A stretch of DNA of 64,000 nucleotides from Chitinophaga sp. 180180018-3 (GTDB lineage Bacteria > Bacteroidota > Bacteroidia > Chitinophagales > Chitinophagaceae), in contig NZ_CP140772.1 in assembly GCF_037893185.1 (NCBI RefSeq), positions 4,898,001 through 4,962,000 on the forward strand, written 5' to 3'. The notes below the pieces were generated by a model, which did no database searches, had not been told where the DNA came from, and was given only the letters and a program-made list of their open reading frames with translations. The position numbers were made by a program, and so were the translations under genes. This document shows, piece by piece, positions 7,408 through 16,277 of the stretch. How positions within the stretch are numbered: position 1 is the stretch's first letter; every line of letters starts with the position of its first letter.

Positions 7408-8001
7408 ATGAGAAAGGTATTCTTAATGGCGGCTGTTGTTCTTGTCACAGTACAAACATCATTTGGTCAGAGCATTTTCAGAAATTTACATTTCGGACTC
7501 AAGGCGGGCGCCAATTACAGCAATTTTAACAACGCAAACTTTGACACCGAGGGTTTAACCGGATTTCATGCCGGATTAATTGTCAATTATACATTTACAG
7601 ACAAATGGTCTGTTCAGGAAGAATTCCTGTACTCCACCCAGGGAGCAAAAGTAAAAAGTGGATTCTCTTTAGGAAACGAGGATCTGAAGCTCTCCTATCT
7701 TTCGGTTCCGATATTGGTAAAGTATCATTCAAAAATCGGGCTGTATGGTGAAATTGGCGGACAGGCCAATATTCTTGCAGAAGACGCAAAAAATACCGGG
7801 TTCAGTGATTTCGCGCAAAAAATTGATGGAGGTGCAGTTGCCGGATTAGGTTACCAATTCAGGAATGGCCCCGTGAAAGGCCTGGGAATAGGGGTCAGGT
7901 ATTATTATGGGTTTACAGACGTCGGTAAATTCAGTTCTTCTAAAATCAACAGCGACTTCAGGAATAGTACTGTGCAGGCAAGTATTTTCTATATTTTTTA
8001 G
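7408..8001 (+). CDS. Outer-membrane beta-barrel (porin-family) protein
   Basis: 197 residues. A signal peptide (MRKVFLMAAVVLVTVQTSFGQ) is followed by an eight-strand-type barrel of the OMP_b-brl family. FGLKAGANYSNF opens the barrel, WSVQEEFLYSTQGAKV and LSYLSVPILVKYH are typical inner strands, and a terminal aromatic (ASIFYIF) is the barrel-assembly signal. Such proteins are abundant in Bacteroidota and mostly uncharacterised. It has its own -7 box and shares a terminator with the convergent AraC gene. Confidence 0.85.
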   Translation: MRKVFLMAAVVLVTVQTSFGQSIFRNLHFGLKAGANYSNFNNANFDTEGLTGFHAGLIVNYTFTDKWSVQEEFLYSTQGAKVKSGFSLGNEDLKLSYLSVPILVKYHSKIGLYGEIGGQANILAEDAKNTGFSDFAQKIDGGAVAGLGYQFRNGPVKGLGIGVRYYYGFTDVGKFSSSKINSDFRNSTVQASIFYIF

Positions 8002-8010
8002 TGAGATACC

Positions 8011-8046
8011 ATAGCGCCAGTCCTTTTAGAAGATTGGCGCTATACT
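8011..8046. terminator. Bidirectional terminator (barrel gene / AraC gene)
   Basis: A 12-base stem with one mismatch (8011-8022 with 8032-8043) separates two convergent stops only about 45 bases apart; the following bases are T/A rich. Confidence 0.7.
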
Positions 8047-8949
8047 TTATTTACTCTTTCTGTATTCACTTGGAGATATCCCTTCTATACGCTTGAAATA
8101 TTTTCCGAAAAAAGATTGTGAAGGAAAATTCAGCTTGTCGCTTACCTGCTGTATAGTTAAGCCGGTAGCTTTAAGCAGCGCCTTGGCTTCCAGTATCACA
8201 TAGTTATCAATCCACCCGCTGGCAGACGTACCACTATTTACCTTGACCATTTTGGAAAGGTGTTTGGGCGTCAGGTGTAATTTATTAGCATAAAATTCTA
8301 CGCTGCGTTCTTCCATATAATGCAGTTGTACCATATTAAGGAATCTCTCCACCAGGATCTGAGGCTTGCTTTTATGCTGTTCTTCACTCGTCCGGCGCAA
8401 ATGTATATCATAACCGAAAGCATAAAAGAAGGCTTTTGTGAGGTATTTTACAATATCGATACTATATGGATTGTCTTTGTTCGCAACGGTTTTCTTTAAC
8501 ATCCAGTAGTATTCAGAAATTGCCTCCAGCTCACGCTCGTTTAGTGGTGTATAAGGATGCTGTTGTATTGACAGAAAAACCGGAAAGCGTTCATCGATAT
8601 GCAGGCTTTCAGTAAAGCGGTGCGACATCACAATAAAAAGTGCCGAAAAATCTTCACTTACATGTTCATATTGCAATATCTGTCCGGGTAAAATAATAAT
8701 CAGGGCGGGAGACCGGGTTTCAATACGTTTTAGATTGATCATCCCTTTGGTAGTGCCTTTCAGACAAATAACAGCAGTAGTAACGTCTACCTTGAACGGA
8801 TGTTCGAATGTAGACAAAATGGAAGGTTTATCAATCAGAAATAAATCATTGCCTATTGAGTCGGCCTGCAGGTTATGCAACTCTTCTTTCCAGTTAAAGG
8901 GCAAAATTGATTTCTTCATATTTGCGAACGTGTCTTTAATATGTTCCAA
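8047..8949 (-). CDS. AraC-family transcriptional regulator
   Basis: 300 residues. An N-terminal sensing domain with the strand-rich pattern of the AraC cupin region (VICLKGTTKGMINL, LIIILPGQIL) precedes a C-terminal double helix-turn-helix. The first HTH is around EERSVEFYANKLHLTPKHLSK and the second ends in SQSFFGKYFKRIEGISPSEY, the AraC signature. It is divergent from the AraC gene at 9053, with about 100 bases between them that could hold shared control sites. Ligand and target genes are unknown. Confidence 0.88.
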   Translation of the reverse strand: MEHIKDTFANMKKSILPFNWKEELHNLQADSIGNDLFLIDKPSILSTFEHPFKVDVTTAVICLKGTTKGMINLKRIETRSPALIIILPGQILQYEHVSEDFSALFIVMSHRFTESLHIDERFPVFLSIQQHPYTPLNERELEAISEYYWMLKKTVANKDNPYSIDIVKYLTKAFFYAFGYDIHLRRTSEEQHKSKPQILVERFLNMVQLHYMEERSVEFYANKLHLTPKHLSKMVKVNSGTSASGWIDNYVILEAKALLKATGLTIQQVSDKLNFPSQSFFGKYFKRIEGISPSEYRKSK

Positions 8950-9052
8950 AGGTAATTTATACCCGCCATTTTTAGCGCTGAAACCGCGATCGATATTGCA
9001 GATATTCTCAAAAAGGAATACTTTCGTTACGGGTGTTTAAAATATACGAGTA

Positions 9053-9913
9053 ATGAAGGCCACGTTTGAATCCATTACCGCTCCTGTTGATCAGTCATTC
9101 TTTGTAAGAAAATTTGAAGAAAAACAATTCCCGGCGCCATACCATTTTCATCCGGAGTACGAACTAACATTAATACTAAACGGCACAGGCAAACGGTATG
9201 TAGGTAATCATGCAGGCGATTACACATCGGGCGACATGGTGTTGCTGGGCCCCAACCTGCCTCATTGCTGGAAAACAGATATATCTGCAGCCGAAGAAAT
9301 GTCGCGTGCCATTGTAGTACACTTTAAGGATGATTGTATGGGAAAAGATTTTTTCTACAGGCCCGAATTACACCTGATTGCAACACTGTTAAAGAAAAGT
9401 GCCTATGGCCTGCATTTCACCGGCGGCATAGCAGATATCACGCAAAGCCTGGTGGCGATACACCAGGAGGTCGTTGCGTTTCAGCGAATGGTGATGCTGC
9501 TGGAGCTGCTGCAAAAAATGGCGACCAGCTCCCAATACCTGCTGCTCGACGAACAATCGGCCTACCTTTCTATGGCTTCCGGTGAAAAGGAGCGATTAAG
9601 CAATGTAATAGGTTATATAGTAGATAATTTTCAGCATAAAATTTCATTGGATATGGCCGCACAAACGGCCAACATGACGCCCAATGCATTTTGCAGGTAT
9701 TTCAAAAAGGTGAATCGCAAAACATTTATGGAAGCCGTGAATGATTACAGGATCGACTACGCCAAAAAGCAGCTGTTATCAACGAGCAAGAGCATCACTG
9801 AAATCGGCTTTGAGAGCGGATTTAACGACATCTCCAATTTTCACAGGGCTTTTAAGCAACGTTTAAAAACGTCGCCCTTCAGCTATAGAAATCAATTCAG
9901 GTCCATACAGTAA
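9053..9913 (+). CDS. AraC-family regulator with N-terminal cupin
   Basis: 286 residues. The cupin sensor is clear near residues 25-80, with FPAPYHFHPEYELTLIL, GTGKRYVGNHAGDY and GDMVLLGPNLPHCW, a set of His/Glu residues usual for sugar-sensing cupins. The C-terminal HTH pair comprises ISLDMAAQTANMTPNAFCRYF and ITEIGFESGFNDISNFHRAFK, ending in GxSPFSYR-like TSPFSYRNQ. It converges on the PhyH-type dioxygenase gene 28 bases away, which may be its target. Role inferred from family. Confidence 0.9.
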   Translation: MKATFESITAPVDQSFFVRKFEEKQFPAPYHFHPEYELTLILNGTGKRYVGNHAGDYTSGDMVLLGPNLPHCWKTDISAAEEMSRAIVVHFKDDCMGKDFFYRPELHLIATLLKKSAYGLHFTGGIADITQSLVAIHQEVVAFQRMVMLLELLQKMATSSQYLLLDEQSAYLSMASGEKERLSNVIGYIVDNFQHKISLDMAAQTANMTPNAFCRYFKKVNRKTFMEAVNDYRIDYAKKQLLSTSKSITEIGFESGFNDISNFHRAFKQRLKTSPFSYRNQFRSIQ

Positions 9914-9940
9914 TTTTAAAACGGGCTGCGACTGATTTTC

Positions 9941-10744
9941 TTAGAGGATCAGCGGGTTAAGTTCCGAAGCTGCCGGCTCGCCTGGTTCCAGCCCCTGCAG
10001 CCAACGGTTCCTGTCATTTTCCTGGTGTTTATTCTGCGGCGATGTTACGGATGCCCCATCGGCAAAATAGATGATCGTCATCACTTCCCTGGTTACCTCA
10101 CCTTTATTACCGGGCGCAGCGTGCAGGGTCCATCCGTAGTGCCAGGTAGCATCTCCAGCATGCATATATTCCGGCCGGCTGATGGCAAACCCTCTGTCAT
10201 TGATAAAATGCTCCAGAATGGCGTCCGACTCATCAGATATAGGTATATTTTCCACAAAGCCCTCCTTATGCGACCCGGACGCAAAGGTCAACATACCCAT
10301 ATCAACGGAGATGTTTATCAACGGCATCCACATCGTTACCGTGTTATTGGTATTCAGCGGCCAGTAATACTGATCCTGGTGCCAGGGAGTTGCTCCTCCG
10401 CCGGACTCCTTATACAGTGCCTGATCGTGATAAATACGGACATTTTCCACACCCAGTAAGGTGGCAGCCACGTGGGCAAAGCGTTTCGCGAGCGTGAATT
10501 GCCGTACGGCCGCATCTACTTCCCAGAGGTTCATTATCTGCAAAAATGCCCTGCCATAGGTATCTCTCTCTGCAAGCGGGCGTGTCTCCGTATTATACCT
10601 GTAAGCAGCCGCATTAATTACATCTCTGTAACCCGCTACTTCATCGGCCGACAGCAGGTGGCGGGTAAGCACATGGCCATTGTTGCGGAACGCCTCTATC
10701 TGGCTTTCAGTTATGGTAATTGTATCATTTAAGTTAGCCATCAT
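9941..10744 (-). CDS. Phytanoyl-CoA dioxygenase (PhyH) family Fe(II)/2-oxoglutarate oxygenase
   Basis: About 267 residues from the ATG at 10744. An in-frame TTG lies 24 bases further up but has less support. The iron-binding HxD is in TPWHQDQYYW, and the distal half carries HYGWTLHAAPGNKGEVTREVM with the second His and the 2-oxoglutarate Arg. The segment MGMLTFASGSHKEGF is typical of PhyH relatives. These enzymes hydroxylate small molecules or lipids in the cytosol. No phytanate pathway is nearby, so the substrate is open. Neighbours are an AraC regulator (convergent) and an MTHFR-like gene (divergent). Confidence 0.87.
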   Translation of the reverse strand: MMANLNDTITITESQIEAFRNNGHVLTRHLLSADEVAGYRDVINAAAYRYNTETRPLAERDTYGRAFLQIMNLWEVDAAVRQFTLAKRFAHVAATLLGVENVRIYHDQALYKESGGGATPWHQDQYYWPLNTNNTVTMWMPLINISVDMGMLTFASGSHKEGFVENIPISDESDAILEHFINDRGFAISRPEYMHAGDATWHYGWTLHAAPGNKGEVTREVMTIIYFADGASVTSPQNKHQENDRNRWLQGLEPGEPAASELNPLIL

Positions 10745-10899
10745 ATTATTGACTTTTAGTCTATACAAAAGAACAATCCACTGAAAGCAAAAAAAAGGGC
10801 TGTAATATCGGAATCATGGTAAATATTATCCAATATACCGGGATTGGATATATAAGCCCCTTTTTGTTATTTTGCACGTTAATTGAATGATAAGTCGAC

Positions 10900-11853
10900 A
10901 TGAGTAGTTTAAAAAGCAAGATACTGGATGGCAGTTCCCGGGTCGTTTTCTACAGCCTGACGCCCCCTAAAGTCACCACACCGCACGAAAGGATGCTCAC
11001 TATTGCCGCCAACCAGGCGGCACAGCTCAGGCACCTGGACATCGATGGGTTGATTTTGTACGACATACAGGATGAATCTTTGCGAACAGACGAAACAAGA
11101 ACGTTTTCGTTTACTCCTACCATCGCTCCCGAAATATACAGCAGAGATTTTCTCCTTGATCTGCCGGTGCCCCGTATCATCTATAAAAGCATCGCTAATC
11201 AAACGAAAGACGACTTCCATCGCTGGCTGACGCAAAATAAGGAACAGGAATACATGGTGTTCGTAGGTGCCTCGTCGCACCAACAGGTGGAGGCCTCTAA
11301 CTTTTCACTGGGCGACGCCTATGAGCTGAAACGGGATATAATGCCTGATCTCCTGCTGGGTGGCGTTACCATTCCGGAGCGGCATAGCAAAAAAGCAGAT
11401 GAGCACCACCGGATTTTCAGGAAAATGGAGAGCGGCTGCAGCTTTTTTGTATCACAATGCGTGTATAACATCAACGATACCAAAAACCTGTTGTCTGATT
11501 ATTACTACGGATCAAGGGAAAGAGCATGCGGCGTAGCTCCGATCATCTTTACACTGGCGCCCTGCGGTTCGCTGAAAACCCTGCAGTTCATGAAGTGGCT
11601 TGGGATTGAAGTACCCAACTGGCTGTACAACGATCTGAAACATGCGAAGGATATCCTGGCCTCATCTATTGATAACTGTATCAACATTGCGGGCGATATC
11701 CTGAATTATGCGGATCAGAAGAACATTCCTGTTGGCTTTAATATCGAAAGTATTTCTATTAAGAAAGAAGAAATCGAGGCGGCCCAGGAGGTACTGAAAC
11801 ATGTGTTGCAGCTTGCGAAGCCGGTTAAACAGGTAGCGGAATTACTTCCGTGA
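10900..11853 (+). CDS. Methylenetetrahydrofolate-reductase-like protein
   Basis: 317 residues with the TIM-barrel layout of the MTHFR family. It shows an N-terminal SLTPP strand, HLDIDGLILYDIQDES, GGVTIPERHSKKADEHHRIFRKM and SGCSFFVSQCVYNIND, the last two matching the family's GYPExHPE and GADFxxTQxxFD segments. The early catalytic region is diverged (YSLTPPKVTT instead of the usual EFFPPK), so a canonical MetF role is doubtful. Its last 12 bases overlap the convergent lacI-type gene. A TTATTTTG -7-like box lies at about 10870. It may act on a different C1 or flavin substrate. Confidence 0.6.
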   Translation: MSSLKSKILDGSSRVVFYSLTPPKVTTPHERMLTIAANQAAQLRHLDIDGLILYDIQDESLRTDETRTFSFTPTIAPEIYSRDFLLDLPVPRIIYKSIANQTKDDFHRWLTQNKEQEYMVFVGASSHQQVEASNFSLGDAYELKRDIMPDLLLGGVTIPERHSKKADEHHRIFRKMESGCSFFVSQCVYNINDTKNLLSDYYYGSRERACGVAPIIFTLAPCGSLKTLQFMKWLGIEVPNWLYNDLKHAKDILASSIDNCINIAGDILNYADQKNIPVGFNIESISIKKEEIEAAQEVLKHVLQLAKPVKQVAELLP

Positions 11854-12996
11854 TGAATCCCGGACAATTAGCGTTGTTTCAAGCGATTTAAGTACCGGCG
11901 CGTAACCATCTCCCTTATTAATAGCCTCCAGTAGTATATGCATGGCCGAGCGGCCAATATCAGCCACCGGCTGCTGTACGGTTGTAAGTGCAGGTTCAAT
12001 CACCTCCGCGATAGGGTCGTTGCTGAAACCAACAATCCCAAGGCCGGAAGGTATCTTTATCTTTCTTTTCTTAGCCACCAGCATCAATTGAATGGCTACA
12101 GGATCGTTCACGCAAAAAACAGCATCCGGCCTGTGTTTAAGGTCCAGCAGCTTTTCAGCACAGTGAATGGCGTCTTTTTTTGAAAGGTTGCAATACACTA
12201 CCATTTCTTTTTTGAAAGGAAGACCATATTTCGCCAATGCATCCTGGTAGCCCTTCAGGCGGTTATGCGTTATCCGCAATGCCGGCGGACCGCCAATATG
12301 CGCGATATTACGATAACCGCTTTTGATAAGATGCTCTACTGCCTTAAGCGCTCCTTCATAATCATTTACCAGCACCTTTGATGTATCCATTTCATCACAT
12401 ACCCGGTTGAAGAAAACTACCGGAATACCATGTCTTTCAAATGCTTTAAAATGATCAAATTTTTTAGTTTCCCTTGTCATGGATATCAATACGCCATCAA
12501 CGCGATTAGACAGCAATACATGGGCGTTGGCTACTTCTGTTTTATACGACTCCTGCGACTGGCAGATAACTACATTATAGCCCGCTTGCGCCGCCACCTG
12601 CTGTGCACCCATGATGATAGTCGGGAAAAAATAGGTCAGAAACTCCGGAACGATAATACCAATCGTATTGCTTTTACTTTTCACCAGGCTTTTAGCCAGC
12701 AGATTGGGCTGATAGTCGAGCTGCCTGGCCATTTTCAAAACAGCCGCTCTCGTTTGCGGGTTGATATCCCCGTGTTCATGCAGTGCTCTTGATACCGTGG
12801 ACTTAGATATATTCAGTGCGTTTGCGATGTCTACAATAGTGGTCATATGCTTTTTGTTCTTCGGCATATCCACGGCAGCTTCCTCCGGAAGCGTAAAATG
12901 AAAATTACAATCCTTGCAATAATAACGCTGTTTGCCCCTTACAATGCCAGATTTTGCAATCGCGTGCACCTGGTTACACCGGATACATTTTATCAT
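11842..12996 (-). CDS. LacI-family regulator with an N-terminal InsA-like zinc ribbon
   Basis: 384 residues. Residues 1-35 form a four-Cys ribbon (CIRC, then RGKQRYYCKDCNFHF) like the IS1 InsA/transposase zinc ribbon. The LacI headpiece follows at about 52-100 with TTIVDIANALNISKSTVSRAL and the hinge-proximal LDYQPNLLAKSLV. A periplasmic-binding-protein-like sensor with TIGIIVPEFLTYFFP, HIGGPPALRITHNRLKGY and VGFSNDPIAEVIEPALTTV completes it. Standard LacI proteins are 330-340 residues, so the ribbon is an added module. It is divergent from PUL 1 and is the obvious candidate regulator, sensing a sugar product. Confidence 0.9.
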   Translation of the reverse strand: MIKCIRCNQVHAIAKSGIVRGKQRYYCKDCNFHFTLPEEAAVDMPKNKKHMTTIVDIANALNISKSTVSRALHEHGDINPQTRAAVLKMARQLDYQPNLLAKSLVKSKSNTIGIIVPEFLTYFFPTIIMGAQQVAAQAGYNVVICQSQESYKTEVANAHVLLSNRVDGVLISMTRETKKFDHFKAFERHGIPVVFFNRVCDEMDTSKVLVNDYEGALKAVEHLIKSGYRNIAHIGGPPALRITHNRLKGYQDALAKYGLPFKKEMVVYCNLSKKDAIHCAEKLLDLKHRPDAVFCVNDPVAIQLMLVAKKRKIKIPSGLGIVGFSNDPIAEVIEPALTTVQQPVADIGRSAMHILLEAINKGDGYAPVLKSLETTLIVRDSSRK

Positions 12997-13084
12997 TAAA
13001 ACAAAACAATTTAGATCAGTAACACTAAAATAAAACGCATTTTCTTAACGCACTTTCATCAGATTCTTTCTCCCTGCTCCTACC

Positions 13085-13112
13085 GGTATCGTTTGCGGTA
13101 TCGTTCCCGATA
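13085..13112. promoter_or_regulatory. Candidate LacI-type operator cluster upstream of PUL 1
   Basis: GGTATCGTT occurs twice in direct orientation (13085-13093 and 13097-13105), 12 bases apart. The second copy also takes part in an inverted repeat TATCG-TTCC-CGATA (13099-13112). The cluster lies in the 227-base gap between the divergent LacI gene and the first susC, where such a regulator would be expected to bind. No dependable -33/-7 pair could be chosen in this gap. Confidence 0.45.
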
Positions 13113-13223
13113 GATCCTGTTCTGCAAAAGCCCGTGAATGCTTTCATTGTTTGACATTCTTCTATAACATTGCGTACCACTTTATGACAAACTGTTTTCC
13201 TAAAAGCTAAAGATGCTTACGTT

Positions 13224-16200
13224 ATGAAAAAATCAAGTTCCCTGCTTGACTTAATGGGTCATTTAATGATCCTGTTTGTCCTTATTCCATTCTTCCCGCA
13301 GCCGGCAGCTGCGCAAAGCGTTTTGCCAACGGTTACAGGGAAAGTAGTGGATGAAAAAGGACAGCCCTTGCCAGGCGCCACTGTTGCAGTGAAAGGTACT
13401 TCAAAAGGCACTGTTACCAGCACCACCGGCGTGTTTACATTAAAAGATGTACCGTCCGGTTCACCGCTCTTTATCTCGTTCCAGGGGTATGAAAATACCA
13501 CTGTTGCCGTTCACAGTCAATCGTACCTGACAGTAACCCTGAAGACTGACATCAGTAAACTGAACGATGTGGTAGTGGTTGGCTACGGCACCCAACGAAA
13601 GGTGGCATCTACCGGTTCTATTGCGTCTGTTAAATCGGCCGACATTACACAAACACCGGTTACCAATGTGGCGCAGGGCCTTGCGGCACGGGTACCGGGT
13701 GTGCAGATCACGCAAAACAACGCTGCCCCGGGAGGCAATATCAGTGTACGTATACGAGGTACCAATTCCATTAATGGTTCCTCTGAGCCGCTTTACATTG
13801 TCGACGGCATCCAGATATCCAACAGCGGCGGTGTAAGTGATGTAAGCCCTTTATCTACCATCAATCCAAACGATATTGAATCAGTGGAAATTTTAAAAGA
13901 TGCCTCATCTACCGCCATTTACGGCGCAAGAGGCGCCAATGGTGTTGTACTGATCACCACCAAGCGAGGGAAAAGCGGCGCTACACGTGTACAGCTGGAT
14001 GTTTACCGCGGCATACAAAATATAACCAAAGAACTTTCAATGCTTAATGCCTCACAGTTTGCACAGCTGGAAAATGATATCTATAATTCGCAGATATACC
14101 CGAACCCGTCATCACTGGGCAAGGGCACCAACTGGCAGGATATTATTTACCGGCAGGCCGGGATACAAAACTACCAGGCAGCTGTAAGCGGCGGCTCGGA
14201 AAAAACCCAGTTCTCGTTATCCGGCAACTTCTTCAATCAGGAAGGTATTATTATTTCTTCGGATTTCAAGCGCTATTCTCTGCGGGCCACGCTCGATCAT
14301 AATATCAGCAGCCGCTTTAAAGTGGGTACCAGCCTGCTCAGCAGCTATACGATCAACAACAATATCCCTACAGGCATCAATTCCATCGACGGACCGCTGG
14401 TAACCCAAAGCATTGTGGGCGCTACATTAGGGGCGCCACCTACGCTCGTGCCTTACCGGGAAGACGGATCTGTTTATCCTTTGGCTGACCAGTTTAATGG
14501 CCGGTACCGCGAAATTTCCAACCCGGTTGGGCTGACCAATATTCTGAACCGTAATACTATCAAGCGTACACTTGCCAACGTATATGCCGAAGCAAAGATC
14601 ATTAAAGGACTGAGCTACCGCGCCTCTTTCAATGCGGATGTCAGCAATACCCTGAATGATTATTACGCGCCCATTTATATTCTTGGCAAGGCCGAGGTGA
14701 ACGCCAATTCCGGCACCGCATCCAAAGGGAATGTGAACACCACTTCATGGCTGCATGAAAGCATACTTACCTATAATCATGACTTCGGCAACCATTCGCT
14801 CAAGTTCACCGGGGTTTATGCTATTCAAAGCAATTTGTACAACGACAACTACATTTACGCCAACGGCTTTCCGAATGATGCAACTGCCAATGAAGCCGTT
14901 CAGCTGGCGGTAAACAGAACCGTCAGCAGCAACCGTACAAAAGAAGCGCTGAGTTCCTACATGGGCCGTATCAACTATGGCTACGCCAATAAATACTTCT
15001 TTGATATTACTGCCCGTTACGATGGCGCCTCTAAATTCGGCGAAAACCACAAATGGGGCTTCTTCCCGGCTGTAGGCGGCGCCTGGCGGATCATTGAAGA
15101 ACCATTCCTGAAAAACAGCGGGGTATTCAGCGATCTGAAATTAAGAGCCAGCTATGGGCAGACGGGCAACGCAGGCGCCATCGCGCCGTATCAGTCGCTC
15201 GCACTGGAAAGCTCCGGCAGCAATTACCAGTTTAACCACATCTATACAACAGGTATCAGCCCTACCGGCATTCCCAATGCAGACCTACGCTGGGAAAAAT
15301 CGACACAGGCCAATATCGGCCTTGATATCGGCCTGTTACACGACCGGTTAAATATTACAATGGATTTTTACAACAAGAAAACTAAAGACCTGTTATTTGT
15401 AAAGAACCTCCCACTTTCATCTGGTTACACTTCCATAACAGGCAACTTTGCCAGTATCCGGAACAAAGGCCTGGAAATCGCCGCTGACGCCAGAATACTG
15501 ACAGGGAAATTCAAATGGAATCTCAACGCCAATGTATCTCTGAACCGCAACGAGCTGTTAAGTCTGGAGGGTGGTACCAACGAATACGTACTGAATCCCT
15601 ACAGTGTGCTCAGAGTCGGGCAGCCACTCGGCATCTTTAAAACCTATGTATTCGATGGCATCTACCAGACCGGCGAAACCGTACTGCCCGGCAGTGGCAG
15701 CAGAACCGGTGGTGTAAAGGTGGCCGACCTGGATAACGATAAACAGATCACGGGAGCGGACCAAACGATCACCGGCAATGCCAACCCCTCCTATATCTTT
15801 GGGCTATCGTCTAACTTCAGCTATGGCCATTTCGACCTTTCTTTCTTTATCTCCGGCGTGCAGGGTAATAAGATATTTAACCTGAGCCGCTACACTTTTG
15901 AAAATGGTTTAGGAGGAAGAAATGTACTGGAAGGCATGGTCAACCGGTGGTCGCCCACCAACCCGAACAACGAGTATGCCAGCGGCTTCCAGGGCGGAAG
16001 GATTCCGGTAACAAACCGCTTTGTGGAAGATGGTTCCTTTATCCGGATGAAGAATATCACACTCGGCTACAGGCTTCCTGCCATAAAATATGTTACCAAC
16101 GCAAGGCTTTACGTCAGCAGCAACAATCTTTTTACCATCACTAAGTACAGCGGCTATGATCCGGAAGTAAATTCCTTCGGCGGTTCAAATACACTCATTG

Positions 16201-16265
16201 GAATTGATAACCTGGTATATCCCATGGCAAGATCTTTTGTCGTTGGCTTACAGGTTGGACTCTAA
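13224..16265 (+). CDS. SusC/RagA-type TonB-dependent glycan importer (PUL 1)
   Basis: 1013 residues. A signal peptide ending near AAAQS is followed by a CarboxypepD_reg-like Ig domain (about 35-112, VTGKVVDEKGQPLPGATVAV) and the plug with NDVVVVGYGTQRKVASTGSI, PGVQITQNNAAPGG and VLITTKRGK. The 22-strand barrel ends in RSFVVGLQVGL. No N-terminal STN signalling domain is present, which fits control by a cytosolic LacI regulator rather than sigma/FecR. It imports oligosaccharides across the outer membrane, powered by TonB, together with the SusD gene 12 bases downstream. Confidence 0.95.
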   Translation: MKKSSSLLDLMGHLMILFVLIPFFPQPAAAQSVLPTVTGKVVDEKGQPLPGATVAVKGTSKGTVTSTTGVFTLKDVPSGSPLFISFQGYENTTVAVHSQSYLTVTLKTDISKLNDVVVVGYGTQRKVASTGSIASVKSADITQTPVTNVAQGLAARVPGVQITQNNAAPGGNISVRIRGTNSINGSSEPLYIVDGIQISNSGGVSDVSPLSTINPNDIESVEILKDASSTAIYGARGANGVVLITTKRGKSGATRVQLDVYRGIQNITKELSMLNASQFAQLENDIYNSQIYPNPSSLGKGTNWQDIIYRQAGIQNYQAAVSGGSEKTQFSLSGNFFNQEGIIISSDFKRYSLRATLDHNISSRFKVGTSLLSSYTINNNIPTGINSIDGPLVTQSIVGATLGAPPTLVPYREDGSVYPLADQFNGRYREISNPVGLTNILNRNTIKRTLANVYAEAKIIKGLSYRASFNADVSNTLNDYYAPIYILGKAEVNANSGTASKGNVNTTSWLHESILTYNHDFGNHSLKFTGVYAIQSNLYNDNYIYANGFPNDATANEAVQLAVNRTVSSNRTKEALSSYMGRINYGYANKYFFDITARYDGASKFGENHKWGFFPAVGGAWRIIEEPFLKNSGVFSDLKLRASYGQTGNAGAIAPYQSLALESSGSNYQFNHIYTTGISPTGIPNADLRWEKSTQANIGLDIGLLHDRLNITMDFYNKKTKDLLFVKNLPLSSGYTSITGNFASIRNKGLEIAADARILTGKFKWNLNANVSLNRNELLSLEGGTNEYVLNPYSVLRVGQPLGIFKTYVFDGIYQTGETVLPGSGSRTGGVKVADLDNDKQITGADQTITGNANPSYIFGLSSNFSYGHFDLSFFISGVQGNKIFNLSRYTFENGLGGRNVLEGMVNRWSPTNPNNEYASGFQGGRIPVTNRFVEDGSFIRMKNITLGYRLPAIKYVTNARLYVSSNNLFTITKYSGYDPEVNSFGGSNTLIGIDNLVYPMARSFVVGLQVGL

Positions 16266-16277
16266 AACAAGATCCAT

